This document shows positions 43,448 through 53,156 of a stretch of DNA of 64,000 nt, piece by piece. A model generated the notes under the pieces. It did not search any database. It worked only from the letters and a program-made list of their open reading frames with translations, and had not been told where the DNA came from. Origin of the DNA: Crystallibacter sulfonylureivorans_A (GTDB lineage Bacteria > Actinomycetota > Actinomycetes > Actinomycetales > Micrococcaceae); assembly GCF_047607445.1 (NCBI RefSeq), contig NZ_JBLKRT010000025.1, forward strand, positions 1-64,000, read 5' to 3'. Made by a program: the position numbers and the translations under genes. Positions within the stretch are counted from its first letter, which is position 1. Each line of letters starts with the position of its first letter.

Positions 43448-45256
43448 ATGCGTTTCGGACGTACTTCCAAAGCTATCGGTGTCGCGGCTGTTGCAGCCCT
43501 GGCCCTGAGCGCCTGCGCGACTTCGGGCGGCGGAGATTCTTCCCCCGAAGGCTCGGGCGAGTCCACCGCGGCCGGAGCCGGCGGATCAATCAGCGTCGCT
43601 GAGACCAACGCTTTTAGCTCATTCAACTCGGATTCCGCCACGGGCAATGTCGACATCAACGGCAAAATCGCCTACATGACGCATGGCGGTTTCTACTACG
43701 TTGACAACCAGCTCAATGTGGTCCGGAACGAAGAGTTCGGAACGTACGAGAAGGTCTCGGATGACCCGCTCGTGGTGAAGTACACCGTGAATGAAGGCGC
43801 GAAGTGGTCCGACGGCAACCCGGTTGACGCCGGCGACCTGCTGCTGAACTGGCTCGTCGAATCGGGCTACGCCAACGATGCCAAGACGGACGAGGAAGGC
43901 AACGTCACCAGCGGGACGAGCTACTTCGACTTCGCCGGCGATACCAGCGGGCTGGGCCTGACTGAGATGCCCGAGGTCGGCGACGATGGCCGTTCGATCA
44001 CGCTGACGTACGCCGAGCCGTTCGCTGACTGGGAGATCGCCTTCGGCGGCCTCAACGACGGCGGCATTGGCCTGCCGGCCCACGTGCTCGCCGAAAAGGC
44101 CGGTCTGGCCGATGAGCAGGCACTCGTCGACCTCATCCAGGGCTTGAAGCGCGGCAACCCCGATGAGCCGGCCAAGGAGAACAAGGACCTGAAGGCCGTC
44201 GCGGACTTCTGGAACACGGGCTTCGACACGAAGTCGCTGCCGACCGATGAGTCCCTGTACCTCTCCAGCGGGCCGTTCGTCGTCGATTCGATCACTCCGG
44301 ACCAGTCGATCACGCTGGTGCGCAACGAGTCCTACACCTTCGGGCCGCAGCCGGCCGTTGATGAAGTGACCATCCGCTTCATCGGTGCCGCGCCGGACCA
44401 GGTCAGCGCCCTGAAGAACGGCGAGGTGGACATCATCGCCCCGCAGCCGTCGGCCGACACCGTCGAACTGCTGCAGGGCATCCCCGGCGTCACCGTTGAC
44501 GTCGAGGATCAGCTTGCCTACGACCACATCGACCTGAACTACACCGGTGTGTTCAAGGATGCCAACGTCCGCGAGGCCTTCATGAAGGTCGTTCCGCGCC
44601 AGGCGATCGTTGACCGGATCGTGAAGCCGCTCAAGGAGGACGCTGCTCCGCTGGATTCGCAGTTCTTCGTCCCGGCTCAGGAGGCCTATGAGGCATCCGC
44701 GGCCAGCAACGGCTCCGGGAACTACAAGGAAGCGGACATCGAGGGCGCCAAGGAGCTTCTCGCCGGCGCTACTCCGGAAGTCCGGATCATGTACAACAAG
44801 GACAACCCCAACCGTGCAGACGCCTACGCGCTGATCCAGGAATCCGCCGAGAAGGCCGGTTTCAAGATTGTCGACGGCGGCCTGGGTGCCTCCGACTGGG
44901 GTGCTGCACTGGGCAACGGAACCTACGACGCGACGATCTTCGGCTGGACCTCACCTGGTGTGGGCGTCTCGGGCGTTCCGCAGATCTTCAAGACCGACGC
45001 CGGTTCCAACTTCAACGGCTTCTCGGAGCCGGAAGCCGACAAGCTGATGGACCAGCTGATCGTCACCACCGACTCGGCTGAACAGGACAAGCTCGTCACG
45101 CAGATCGACAAGCACGTCTGGGATTCCTTCTACGGACTCCCGCTGTTCCAGTCGGTTGGCCTTGATGCCTACAACAGTGACCGCATTGAGGGCGTGAAGT
45201 ACCAGCCGAACCAGACGGGCGTCTTCTGGAACTTCTGGGAGTGGAAGGTTAAGTAA
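43448..45256 (+). CDS. Peptide-type ABC transporter substrate-binding lipoprotein
   Basis: 602 residues from the ATG at 43448, with AAGGAGGCG before it. A lipoprotein signal ends LALSAC with Cys23, followed by a Gly/Ser-rich linker. The mature part is an SBP_bac_5 (OppA/DppA) protein: VKYTVNEGAKWSDGNPVDAGDLL and VDEVTIRFIGAAPDQVSALKNGEVDI are diagnostic, and it ends YKNWEWKVK-like (FWNFWEWKVK). It binds peptides or related ligands outside the cell and passes them to the two permeases. Confidence 0.93.
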   Translation: MRFGRTSKAIGVAAVAALALSACATSGGGDSSPEGSGESTAAGAGGSISVAETNAFSSFNSDSATGNVDINGKIAYMTHGGFYYVDNQLNVVRNEEFGTYEKVSDDPLVVKYTVNEGAKWSDGNPVDAGDLLLNWLVESGYANDAKTDEEGNVTSGTSYFDFAGDTSGLGLTEMPEVGDDGRSITLTYAEPFADWEIAFGGLNDGGIGLPAHVLAEKAGLADEQALVDLIQGLKRGNPDEPAKENKDLKAVADFWNTGFDTKSLPTDESLYLSSGPFVVDSITPDQSITLVRNESYTFGPQPAVDEVTIRFIGAAPDQVSALKNGEVDIIAPQPSADTVELLQGIPGVTVDVEDQLAYDHIDLNYTGVFKDANVREAFMKVVPRQAIVDRIVKPLKEDAAPLDSQFFVPAQEAYEASAASNGSGNYKEADIEGAKELLAGATPEVRIMYNKDNPNRADAYALIQESAEKAGFKIVDGGLGASDWGAALGNGTYDATIFGWTSPGVGVSGVPQIFKTDAGSNFNGFSEPEADKLMDQLIVTTDSAEQDKLVTQIDKHVWDSFYGLPLFQSVGLDAYNSDRIEGVKYQPNQTGVFWNFWEWKVK

Positions 45257-45283
45257 ACTCCACGCCTGATCCTAGGCAAAGCA

Positions 45284-45334
45284 TGCAAGGCGTCGGGACC
45301 CTGAACACCTCGGTCCCGACGTCTTGCAGCTTTT
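45284..45334 (+). terminator. Intrinsic terminator between binding protein and permease genes
   Basis: A stem of 17 base pairs (45284-45300 with 45312-45328, one G-T wobble) with an 11-base loop, followed by AGCTTTTA. It sits 28 bases after the binding-protein stop. A partial terminator here would keep the binding protein in excess over the membrane subunits, as is usual in such importers. Confidence 0.72.
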
Positions 45335-45465
45335 ACGGTCCATTTCCTGCCACAAGTAGTTGGGTTTTCCCAATAGTCCACAGCGTGCGACTGCACTACG
45401 CTCATTTGTGACACCGAGGGACCTACCAGACTTCCAGAACCACTTCAGCGAGGTTGAAAAACGCT

Positions 45466-47007
45466 ATGGTGACCTACATTGTGCGGCGGCTTTTTACTGC
45501 CGTACTGATTCTCCTGGGTGCCTCCTTCCTGGTCTACCAATTGACAGCATTGTCAGGTGACCCCCTGCATGACCTTCGTGCCAGCAATTCGCCAAACAAA
45601 GATCAGCTTATTGAGCAGCGGATCGCGCTGCTGGACCTCGGCACACCGGCACCGATTCGGTACTTCGGCTGGTTGGCCGGCGCAGCCAAGTGCGTCGTTC
45701 CCTTTGTCGGACAGTGCGATTTGGGCTATGCGCTGAACGGCCAACCGGTCACCGAGGCCTTGGGCCGGGCCATGGGAATGACCATTCTGCTGGTGACTGC
45801 AGCGGCGGTGCTGGCCATCGTCATCGGCGTTTCGCTCGGAATTGTGACCGCACTCCGGCAGTACAGCGGTCTGGACTACAGTGTCACCTTCATGGCGTTC
45901 CTCTTCTTTTCGCTTCCGGTGTTTTGGGTGGCCGTGTTGTTGAAGGAATTCGGAGCCATTGGATTCAACAATTTCCTCCGGGATCCGCACATTCCGATGT
46001 CATCGATTCTGATCATCGGCGTAGTCAGCGGCGCCGTCTGGTTCGTCTGCGCCAAAGGAACATTCCGGCGGAAACTGGGCATGGCAGGGATCGGCTTCCT
46101 GCTGGCCGCCGCGGTGATGTGGGGGCTTTCCGCGACGCAATGGTTCAAGACCCCGGGTCTGGGCCTGGTCGTCATCGTCATTTGTTCTGTGGGGATTGCT
46201 TTCGGCATCACGCTGCTGGCCGCCGGTTTGAAGAACCGCAAGGCCCTCTATGCGGCCCTGATCACGGTGGGCATCGGTGCCCTCATTTACTTCCCCATCC
46301 AACCTCTCCTGGCCCAAGCCACCGGACTGATGATCTTCTTGCTGGCCATCGCCACCATCCTGGTGGGGTTGGCCGTCGGGTGGCTGATGGGCGGCTACGA
46401 CCGCCGCCAGAACATGAACGCCGCCGCGATGACGGCGTTCCTGGTCGGCGGTCTCATCCTGCTGGACCGGTACATGCAGGCCTGGCCGGCGTACTTCAAC
46501 AACGGCAGGATCAACGGGCGGCCCATCGCCACCATCGGCTCCGAGACGCCGAACCTGCAGGGAGACTTCTGGGTCCACGGGCTGGATACCTTCACCCACC
46601 TGCTGTTGCCGACCATAGCCTTGCTGCTGATCTCGCTGGCGTCCTACAGCCGCTATGCCCGCTCCTCCATGCTGGAAATCATGAACATGGACTACATCCG
46701 CACGGCGAGGGCAAAGGGATTGAACGAGAGGACAGTGGTCATGCGCCACGCCTTCCGCAACGCCCTGATCCCGATTGCCACGATCGTCGCCTTCGACATC
46801 GGCGGTTTGATCGGCGGTGCCGTGATTACCGAGCGAGTGTTCGCTTTCGCCGGCATGGGTCAGCTCTTCGTCCAGTCCCTGGAACGGGTCGATCCCAATC
46901 CGGTGATGGGCGTTTTCCTGATCACCGGCATCCTGGCACTGGTCTTCAACCTAGTCGCGGACCTGGTTTACTCCGCGCTTGATCCGCGAGTGAGGGTAAA
47001 GGCATGA
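45466..47007 (+). CDS. ABC transporter permease (DppB-like, enlarged)
   Basis: 513 residues from the ATG at 45466; an in-frame TTG at 45454 is an alternative. The N-terminus MVTYIVRRLFTAVLILLGASFLVYQLTAL and the C-terminal EAA loop (YARSSMLEIMNMDYIRTARAKGLNERTVVMRHAFRNALIP) are DppB-like. DppB proteins are usually about 310-340 residues; here about 170 extra residues (roughly 170-330) add several more membrane helices, from SILIIGVVSGAVWFVCAKG to GGLILLDRYMQAW. Confidence 0.9.
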   Translation: MVTYIVRRLFTAVLILLGASFLVYQLTALSGDPLHDLRASNSPNKDQLIEQRIALLDLGTPAPIRYFGWLAGAAKCVVPFVGQCDLGYALNGQPVTEALGRAMGMTILLVTAAAVLAIVIGVSLGIVTALRQYSGLDYSVTFMAFLFFSLPVFWVAVLLKEFGAIGFNNFLRDPHIPMSSILIIGVVSGAVWFVCAKGTFRRKLGMAGIGFLLAAAVMWGLSATQWFKTPGLGLVVIVICSVGIAFGITLLAAGLKNRKALYAALITVGIGALIYFPIQPLLAQATGLMIFLLAIATILVGLAVGWLMGGYDRRQNMNAAAMTAFLVGGLILLDRYMQAWPAYFNNGRINGRPIATIGSETPNLQGDFWVHGLDTFTHLLLPTIALLLISLASYSRYARSSMLEIMNMDYIRTARAKGLNERTVVMRHAFRNALIPIATIVAFDIGGLIGGAVITERVFAFAGMGQLFVQSLERVDPNPVMGVFLITGILALVFNLVADLVYSALDPRVRVKA

Positions 47008-48032
47008 GCACCACGTCAACGAAACCCGTTGCCGCGACCGATGAGAACAAGGCGGGCCTGAGCCAAGGCCAAATCGTCCGCCGGCGCTTCCTTGGCAATA
47101 CCGCCGCCGTGATCAGCTTGGTGGTTTTCGCCCTGATCCTGCTGATCGCCTATTCGTCGAGCGGCATGTTCGGCCTGCCAGGCTGGTGGAAGTACACGCA
47201 CAATGGCGTCAACGACCTGGTCGACGGCGGGCGCCCCACGCTGCAACTTTTCCCCATGAGCCTGGGCGAGCATCCGTTCGGCCAGGACCGGCTGGGTCGC
47301 GACACCTTCGCCCAGACCATGCGCGGAGTCCAGATTTCGGTGGCGGTCATGTTCCTCATCGGCCTGGTTGGCGGGGCCATCGGCGTCGTGATCGGTGCGC
47401 TGTCCGGCTACTTCCGCGGCTGGGTTGAAACCGTGCTGATGCGGCTGACCGACGTCGTGATCGTGATTCCGCTGATCATCATCGCGGCGGTTATGGGCCA
47501 GGTGGCAGGCCGCGCGGTAGGCGCCGACGTCCAGCCATACTTCCTGGGCCTGTTCGTGGGCGCCGTCGTCTGGACCGGACTGGCCCGGCTGGTGCGCGCC
47601 GAATTCCTCTCCCTGCGGGAGCGGGAATTCGTCGATGCCGCCCGGATTGCCGGCGCGTCCAACGCCCGCATCATCTTCAAGCACATCCTGCCGAACGCCG
47701 TGGGCGTCATCATCGTCTCGGTGACGCTGAGCATGTCCGCGGCGATCCTGCTGGAGACCAGCCTGTCCTACATCGGGATGGGCGTGAAGGCGCCGGACGT
47801 GTCGCTGGGCTCGCTGATCAGCCAAAACCAGGAAGCGTTCCAAACCCGTCCGTGGCTGTTCTGGTGGCCGGGCCTGTTCATCGTGGCGATCTGCCTGTGC
47901 ATCAACTTCATCGGCGACGGACTGCGCGACGCCTTCGACCCGCGGCAAAAGAAGTTCAATGCCAAGAAGGCAAAGGCGGCTGCGGTTTCCGCCCACCCCG
48001 AGACCGGACCCACCCAGACGTCGGGCGTCTGA
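47004..48032 (+). CDS. ABC transporter permease (DppC-like)
   Basis: 342 residues, overlapping the previous stop (ATGA). A DppC/OppC protein with GQDRLGRDTFAQTMRGVQISVAVMF near residue 90-115 and the EAA loop EFLSLREREFVDAARIAGASNARIIFKHILPNA. It forms the pore with the preceding permease. The C-terminus is a long basic tail (DPRQKKFNAKKAKAAAV). Confidence 0.93.
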   Translation: MSTTSTKPVAATDENKAGLSQGQIVRRRFLGNTAAVISLVVFALILLIAYSSSGMFGLPGWWKYTHNGVNDLVDGGRPTLQLFPMSLGEHPFGQDRLGRDTFAQTMRGVQISVAVMFLIGLVGGAIGVVIGALSGYFRGWVETVLMRLTDVVIVIPLIIIAAVMGQVAGRAVGADVQPYFLGLFVGAVVWTGLARLVRAEFLSLREREFVDAARIAGASNARIIFKHILPNAVGVIIVSVTLSMSAAILLETSLSYIGMGVKAPDVSLGSLISQNQEAFQTRPWLFWWPGLFIVAICLCINFIGDGLRDAFDPRQKKFNAKKAKAAAVSAHPETGPTQTSGV

Positions 48033-48072
48033 GATGCGTATCCCGCGCCTCTCCGGCGACCCGCGGTCTGGC

Positions 48073-48696
48073 TCAGCGGGCCAGCGTCATGACGCTGAGG
48101 ACCATCAGCGCGAGTCCGGCAGCAAGCACGGCCCAATTTGGTGTCCGGCTGACCGGGACGCTGTCCGCCTCACCGATGCTGATGCTGTCCGCGGCCAGAA
48201 GTTCCGCCCAGCGTTTCCGGATGTGGAAGGCCGCCGCTCCGGAATCGGAATTCGTGAGATCGCCCGGGCGGATCGACTGGGCCGGGCCGTAGGTCGTCTC
48301 AGGAAGCCCCTGGACATGATCCGTGCGGGCGCGGTGGACTCCGAACATCCCGGGAGCGGGCGCAGCCCACGAGCTGTACTTCCCGCGCGGGGTAATCAGC
48401 GTCAGGGCGTACTTGGTGTCCACGGTCACCAAGGCGCTCCACGGCACGGTAATCGTCCGGACCGGGTTGCGCAGTACCACCCCGCGCTCGCCGATGACGA
48501 CCACGGGGTACCAGGCCAGCCACCACGTCACGTACGCGATGGTCAGCAGCGGCCAGGAACCAAGCAGGCTGTCCGGCCCGTGGGTCAGCACGGAGGACAC
48601 CAGGCTGACTGCCACCATCGCCCAGACGACTCCCGTGAACCAGATCGCGGAGCGTGGACGGAAGACCGTGGAGCTGGCAGCAGCAGACGTTGTCAT
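48073..48696 (-). CDS. PH (bacterial pleckstrin-like) domain membrane protein
   Basis: 207 residues: two N-terminal membrane segments (about 18-60), a bacterial PH domain (VVIGERGVVLRNPVRTITVPWSALVTVDTKYALTLITPRGKYSSWAAP), then a soluble linker and a C-terminal helix WAVLAAGLALMVLSVM. The family is common in Actinobacteria and has no known enzyme activity. It lies antisense inside the importer operon, between the permease and ATPase genes. Confidence 0.82.
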   Translation of the reverse strand: MTTSAAASSTVFRPRSAIWFTGVVWAMVAVSLVSSVLTHGPDSLLGSWPLLTIAYVTWWLAWYPVVVIGERGVVLRNPVRTITVPWSALVTVDTKYALTLITPRGKYSSWAAPAPGMFGVHRARTDHVQGLPETTYGPAQSIRPGDLTNSDSGAAAFHIRKRWAELLAADSISIGEADSVPVSRTPNWAVLAAGLALMVLSVMTLAR

Positions 48697-48776
48697 GCCC
48701 CCATAGTTTCAGGACTGGCCACCAGTTCTCCACTAGCATCAACCAACTGCGACAGGTTGGAAGGGAAACACCAGCT

Positions 48777-50597
48777 ATGACCGAAATCATTGATCCGACG
48801 CTGCCGGTAGGAAGCGTGGAGACGACTCGCGCTTCCGCGCCCGTCCTGGAAGTCACCAACCTCAGTGTGGACTTCGGCGTGGAGAAGGAGTGGGTCCCTG
48901 CAGCGATCAACCTCACCTACGACGTCAAGGCCGGCGAGGTCCTGGCCATCGTGGGCGAATCCGGTTCCGGCAAGAGTGCCAGCTCCATGGCGCTGCTGGG
49001 CCTGCTGCCGTCCAACAGCCGCGCCACCGGGAGCGTCAAGCTCAACGGCCGGGAGATTCTGGGCCTGAGCAGCGCCAAACTCCGGCAAGTCCGCGGCAAC
49101 GACGTCGCCGTGATCTTCCAGGAGCCCATGACCGCAATGAACCCCGTGTACACCATCGGGTTCCAGATTGTGGAAACGCTGCGACTGCACAACGCCATCT
49201 CGCCGGACGAAGCCAAGCAGCGGGCGCTGCGGATGCTGGAACTGGTCGAGCTGCCCGACCCGGAAAAGGCCTTCCGGTCCTATCCGCACCAACTCTCCGG
49301 CGGCCAGCGGCAGCGCGCCATGATCGCCCAGTCACTGTCCTGTGACCCCAAGCTGCTGATCGCCGACGAACCCACCACTGCGCTGGACGTCACCGTTCAG
49401 GCCGAAATCCTGGACTTGATGCGCAATCTGCGCAACAAGCTGGACAGCGCCATCGTGCTGATCACGCACGACATGGGCGTGGTGGCGGATCTGGCGGACA
49501 AGATCGCCGTGATGCGGCGCGGCCGGATCGTGGAAACCGGAACCGCGATGGAGATTTTCAACAATCCGCAGCATGAATACACCCAGGCGTTGCTGGCCGC
49601 CGTGCCGCACTTGGGCGGGGGCTCGGCCGACGACGCCGAAGTGGACATCACGGCCGCTTTGGCCGCTGCGACCGGCGCCTCGCTCAGCATCAACGAGACC
49701 GAACTGGAACGGCGCGAACGCGAGAACGCCGAAGCCCTGGCACAGTCGGCCCACGACGTGAAGAGGGGCGAAGCAGTGCTGGAGCTGGCCAATGTGGCCA
49801 TCGAATACCCCAAGCAGGGACGCGTCCCGGCCTTCCGCGCGGTGGAAGGCGCCAACCTGTCCATCTACCCCGGGCAGGTGGTTGGCCTGGTGGGGGAGTC
49901 CGGCTCGGGCAAAACTACCATCGGACGCGCCGCCGTCGGGCTGCTGCCCGTCGCGGAGGGCTCGCTGCGCGTGGTCGGGCAGGAAATCGCCGGAGCGCGC
50001 CCCAAGCAGCTGCATGCGTTGCGCCGCCAGGTGGGTATGGTGTTCCAAGACCCGTCCTCCTCGCTGAACCCCCGGCTGCCGATTGGCGAGAGCATCGGCG
50101 AACCCATGTACCTGGCCGGCGTTGCCAAGGGTGCCGCCCTGCAGCGGAGAATCGAGGCGCTGCTGGACCAGGTGGAGCTGCCGCGGGCGTACCGGAACCG
50201 CTATCCGCACGAACTTTCCGGCGGCCAGAAGCAGCGCGTGGGCATCGCCCGGGCACTCTCGCTGGAGCCCAAGCTGATGGTGGCCGACGAGCCCACGTCC
50301 GCACTGGACGTGTCGGTCCAGGCCACGGTGCTGGAGCTGTTCCAGAACCTGCAGCAGGAACTGGGCTTCGCCTGCCTGTTCGTGACACACGACCTGGCTG
50401 TCATTGACGTGTTGGCCGACCGCATCTGCGTGATGCGGCATGGCCGGATCGTTGAGCAGGGCACCCGGGACGAGATCCTGCGCAACCCGCAGGAGCTGTA
50501 TACGCAGCGGCTGCTTGCGGCAGTGCCGTTGCCCGATCCGGAGAAGCAGCGCGAACGCCGCGAGCTACGGGCTCTGCTGCTGGCCGCCGGAGACTGA
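48777..50597 (+). CDS. ABC transporter double ATPase (DppD-DppF fusion)
   Basis: 606 residues with two complete nucleotide-binding domains. The first has Walker A GESGSGKSA (about 57-65), LSGGQRQRAMIAQSL and Walker B LLIADEPTTALD; the second has GESGSGKTT, LSGGQKQRVGIARAL and LMVADEPTSALD. In the classic system these are separate proteins (DppD and DppF). It provides energy for the importer encoded upstream. The gene follows a 740-bp segment occupied by the antisense PH gene, so it likely has its own promoter. Confidence 0.95.
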   Translation: MTEIIDPTLPVGSVETTRASAPVLEVTNLSVDFGVEKEWVPAAINLTYDVKAGEVLAIVGESGSGKSASSMALLGLLPSNSRATGSVKLNGREILGLSSAKLRQVRGNDVAVIFQEPMTAMNPVYTIGFQIVETLRLHNAISPDEAKQRALRMLELVELPDPEKAFRSYPHQLSGGQRQRAMIAQSLSCDPKLLIADEPTTALDVTVQAEILDLMRNLRNKLDSAIVLITHDMGVVADLADKIAVMRRGRIVETGTAMEIFNNPQHEYTQALLAAVPHLGGGSADDAEVDITAALAAATGASLSINETELERRERENAEALAQSAHDVKRGEAVLELANVAIEYPKQGRVPAFRAVEGANLSIYPGQVVGLVGESGSGKTTIGRAAVGLLPVAEGSLRVVGQEIAGARPKQLHALRRQVGMVFQDPSSSLNPRLPIGESIGEPMYLAGVAKGAALQRRIEALLDQVELPRAYRNRYPHELSGGQKQRVGIARALSLEPKLMVADEPTSALDVSVQATVLELFQNLQQELGFACLFVTHDLAVIDVLADRICVMRHGRIVEQGTRDEILRNPQELYTQRLLAAVPLPDPEKQRERRELRALLLAAGD

Positions 50598-50730
50598 GTC
50601 CAATCTGGAATTCCGCCATCCATAGTGCTGCGCCCCTGCCCATGTTGCGGTGACGGGCGGGGGCCAGCAAACCTGGCCGCTGCGGTCAGTTGACCACACC
50701 GGCCGGGCTATTGTCACGTCAGGAGTGTCA

Positions 50731-51267
50731 GTGGTTCGCAGCATCAACATCGAGGCGATCGAAAAAGGCACCGGCGTCAGCTGGTCCAAGGTCGAAGATT
50801 TCCTGACCGGCATCGACGCCGCAACGCTCAGCCATAAGGAGATTGCCAGTGCGTTGAATGAGTCCGGCCTGGCCGAAGGCTGGTGGGCGCAGTCAGCAAC
50901 AGTGGCCTTCGAGCAGCAGATCGGCCGGCGCCAGCCGGGCCAGGACTGCGACGGCGAGTTCCAGACTTCGGTGAGCAAGACCGTACAGGGCAGCATGGAC
51001 CAGGCACGGGACAAGTGGGTGGCCATGGTGGGTGACGCGGCGGAGTTCTCCGGCATTGCGGTGACCCGCGGACCCGAGCTGAGCGACACGGCAAAATGGC
51101 GCTACTGGCGCTGCGGCCTGGCCGACGGCTCCCGGGTCAATGTCCACATCTACGAGAAGGCGGCAGGCAAAGCGTCTGTCGGCCTACAGCATGAGCGGCT
51201 GGAGTCGGTCGAGCAGCTCGATCACTGGCGCGCGTTCTGGAAGGCCAAACTCGGCGAACTGGCCTAA
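50731..51267 (+). CDS. DUF4287 domain-containing protein
   Basis: 178 residues; the GTG at 50731 is seven bases after AGGAG. The N-terminal half resembles the DUF4287 family (SINIEAIEKGTGVSWSKVEDFL ... GLAEGWWAQSATVAFEQQIG) and the C-terminal half looks like a START/SRPBCC-type ligand-binding fold (TAKWRYWRCGLADGSRVNVHIYEKAAGKASVGLQHERL), as in heat-shock activator-like proteins. Function unknown. Convergent with the APC permease that follows. Confidence 0.8.
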   Translation: MVRSINIEAIEKGTGVSWSKVEDFLTGIDAATLSHKEIASALNESGLAEGWWAQSATVAFEQQIGRRQPGQDCDGEFQTSVSKTVQGSMDQARDKWVAMVGDAAEFSGIAVTRGPELSDTAKWRYWRCGLADGSRVNVHIYEKAAGKASVGLQHERLESVEQLDHWRAFWKAKLGELA

Positions 51268-51279
51268 CGGGAGCCTGGT

Positions 51280-52617
51280 CTAAGCGGAACCTGGCTGGTC
51301 GCGTGGAGCGGAGCGTGGACTCCCGCGGTCCCGGACGCCCTTCCAGATGAGATCCAGCAGGAGCGCTGCAGCCAGGATGACCACGAAGGCGATGGCGGTC
51401 ATCGGCTCGTCCACCAGCGTGGTCATCGCGAAGACGACGAGTGTGCCAGCGGTCGCGACCAGCGCGACGACGAGCACAACCAAGCTCGCGTGCGTCTCCC
51501 GGTAAGTCCTGAAGTGGGCGGCCGTGATCGACGAGAAGATCAGCAGTGCAACGGCACCGCCAAGCGAGGCGATGCTGTTCAGATCGAGCGCGACAACCAT
51601 GAAGATCGTGATCAGGGCCATGACCACCAGGCCTACCGGCGCGCGCCGGCCGATCTGGCGGCCGAAAGCAGGGGGAAACTGCCCGGCCGCGGCGAGGTGG
51701 CGAGTCATCCCGGCCGCCGGGTAGAGGCTCGCATTCACCGCGCCGGCCGTGGAGAACAACGCCGTAATCACCATCAGTACATAACCCGCCTGGCCTAGCG
51801 TTGGCTTGGCTGCCTCCGCCAGCGCGGTTGTGCCGTACTCGACGACCTGGTCCGGGGTGAGTGTCCCGAACACGCCGAGCGATACCGCCACATAAATGGT
51901 GGTGGCAATCGCCACGGCGAGATAGATGGCCCGCGGGAGCTGCCGGCCGGGCCGGGGGAGATCCTTGGCCGTGAAAGTGATGACACCGAAGCCGAGGAAC
52001 GCGAAGAAGGTCAAGGCGACGCTCGAAACGATCTCGCGGAGGCTGGGGTAACCGGCGGGGTTCAGCAAGGCGGGGTCCCAGTACATGATCGTCACGATCG
52101 CAAACAGGCTGAGAATCGCCAACACGACCTTGACGATGAGCGATTGCACTCTCGCCACCGCGGTGGAGCCGACTATGTTGAGCAGCGTCATGACGACGAC
52201 GAGTCCGACCGCGAAGACGATGGCCCAGCCACGGTCATCATCCGCCACGACGGCGCTCGCGTATCCTCCGAAAGATGTGGCCACCATCGCCGCGACGATT
52301 GCGCCGGTCATATAGAACAGCCACGACACGATGCCGGTGATGTGGCCCTCGCCAAACCCCTTCGCCAGATAGGTGAGCATCCCTCCTGCGGTGGGGTATC
52401 GGGAACCGAGCTTGGCGAAGGAGTACCCCTGCATCGCACAGATCGCGCCGGCAATGAGGAACGAGAGCCATACGGCCGAGCCCGCCACGGCACCGGCCGC
52501 GCTGAGCAGCGCGAAAATCCCCGCACCGACCATGGCGCCCACACCGATAAAGGACGCCTGGAGTATCGTCATCTGCTTCTTCGGTTGATCGGCCGCCACC
52601 TGCTCCTTGCCGTTCAT
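51280..52617 (-). CDS. APC-superfamily amino acid permease
   Basis: 445 residues from the ATG at 52617; the frame is open upstream, and GGAGGAAAC lies 17 bases before this start. The N-terminus KKQMTILQASFIGVGAMVGAGIFALLSAAGAVAG is a clear APC signature with about twelve helices; VALTFFAFLGFGVITFTAKDLPRPGRQLPRAIYLA includes the conserved acidic residue of helix 6. It probably imports amino acids or related amines. It is divergent from another APC gene 540 bases away. Confidence 0.9.
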   Translation of the reverse strand: MNGKEQVAADQPKKQMTILQASFIGVGAMVGAGIFALLSAAGAVAGSAVWLSFLIAGAICAMQGYSFAKLGSRYPTAGGMLTYLAKGFGEGHITGIVSWLFYMTGAIVAAMVATSFGGYASAVVADDDRGWAIVFAVGLVVVMTLLNIVGSTAVARVQSLIVKVVLAILSLFAIVTIMYWDPALLNPAGYPSLREIVSSVALTFFAFLGFGVITFTAKDLPRPGRQLPRAIYLAVAIATTIYVAVSLGVFGTLTPDQVVEYGTTALAEAAKPTLGQAGYVLMVITALFSTAGAVNASLYPAAGMTRHLAAAGQFPPAFGRQIGRRAPVGLVVMALITIFMVVALDLNSIASLGGAVALLIFSSITAAHFRTYRETHASLVVLVVALVATAGTLVVFAMTTLVDEPMTAIAFVVILAAALLLDLIWKGVRDRGSPRSAPRDQPGSA

Positions 52618-53156
52618 GGCTGTGTCGCAGGTGTTTCCTCCACGCGCATGGCCACTCCCTTCAACCGCTGTAGCGTGCGCCTTAGCTCCCGAGCGGACTG
52701 TCTCCACTGAGTCGACCACGTGCGCCTGGTGGACGCATCATCCACAGTGGGTGAGAAGCCCGGGCTGGCTGGCAGCTGATGCGTAGCTGGTGGCCCGCTG
52801 CATAGACCCTTGGCGGCTCTTCGTCGGCATCGGCGCCCGCGAAGAGCCGCCAGAAGCCAATCCCTGCATGGCGGAGGCCCTCCGGGCGGATCGGACGAAG
52901 CCACAGGCGCTCTTCCGCTGGTCTGGCCTGCGGCAAAGATCATCCTGCTCGGGCGATGCCGGACGAGCCCAGGTTCTGCGACGATCCCTAGCATCAGATC
53001 GGTAACTCGACGCCACGGGTCAGAACATTGGGTGCCGTGAGGGGGGCAACGTCGGGGCGATTACCTGGAGGTGGACACCGTGGACATGCGGTTGAGTTCG
53101 GATCCTCACGGGTCCGCAGGGCTGCGGGCAGCGATGCCCGGGCCAAGGAGGCCCTG
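52618..53156. other. 540-base divergent gap with a 13-bp inverted repeat
   Basis: Between the two divergent APC permease genes. The segment 52811-52852 contains TGGCGGCTCTTCG and CGAAGAGCCGCCA, exact reverse complements separated by 16 bases (loop tcggcatcggcgcccg). It could be a shared operator, an RNA hairpin or terminator for both transcripts. Frames in this region have random composition and no recognised gene. Confidence 0.45.
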
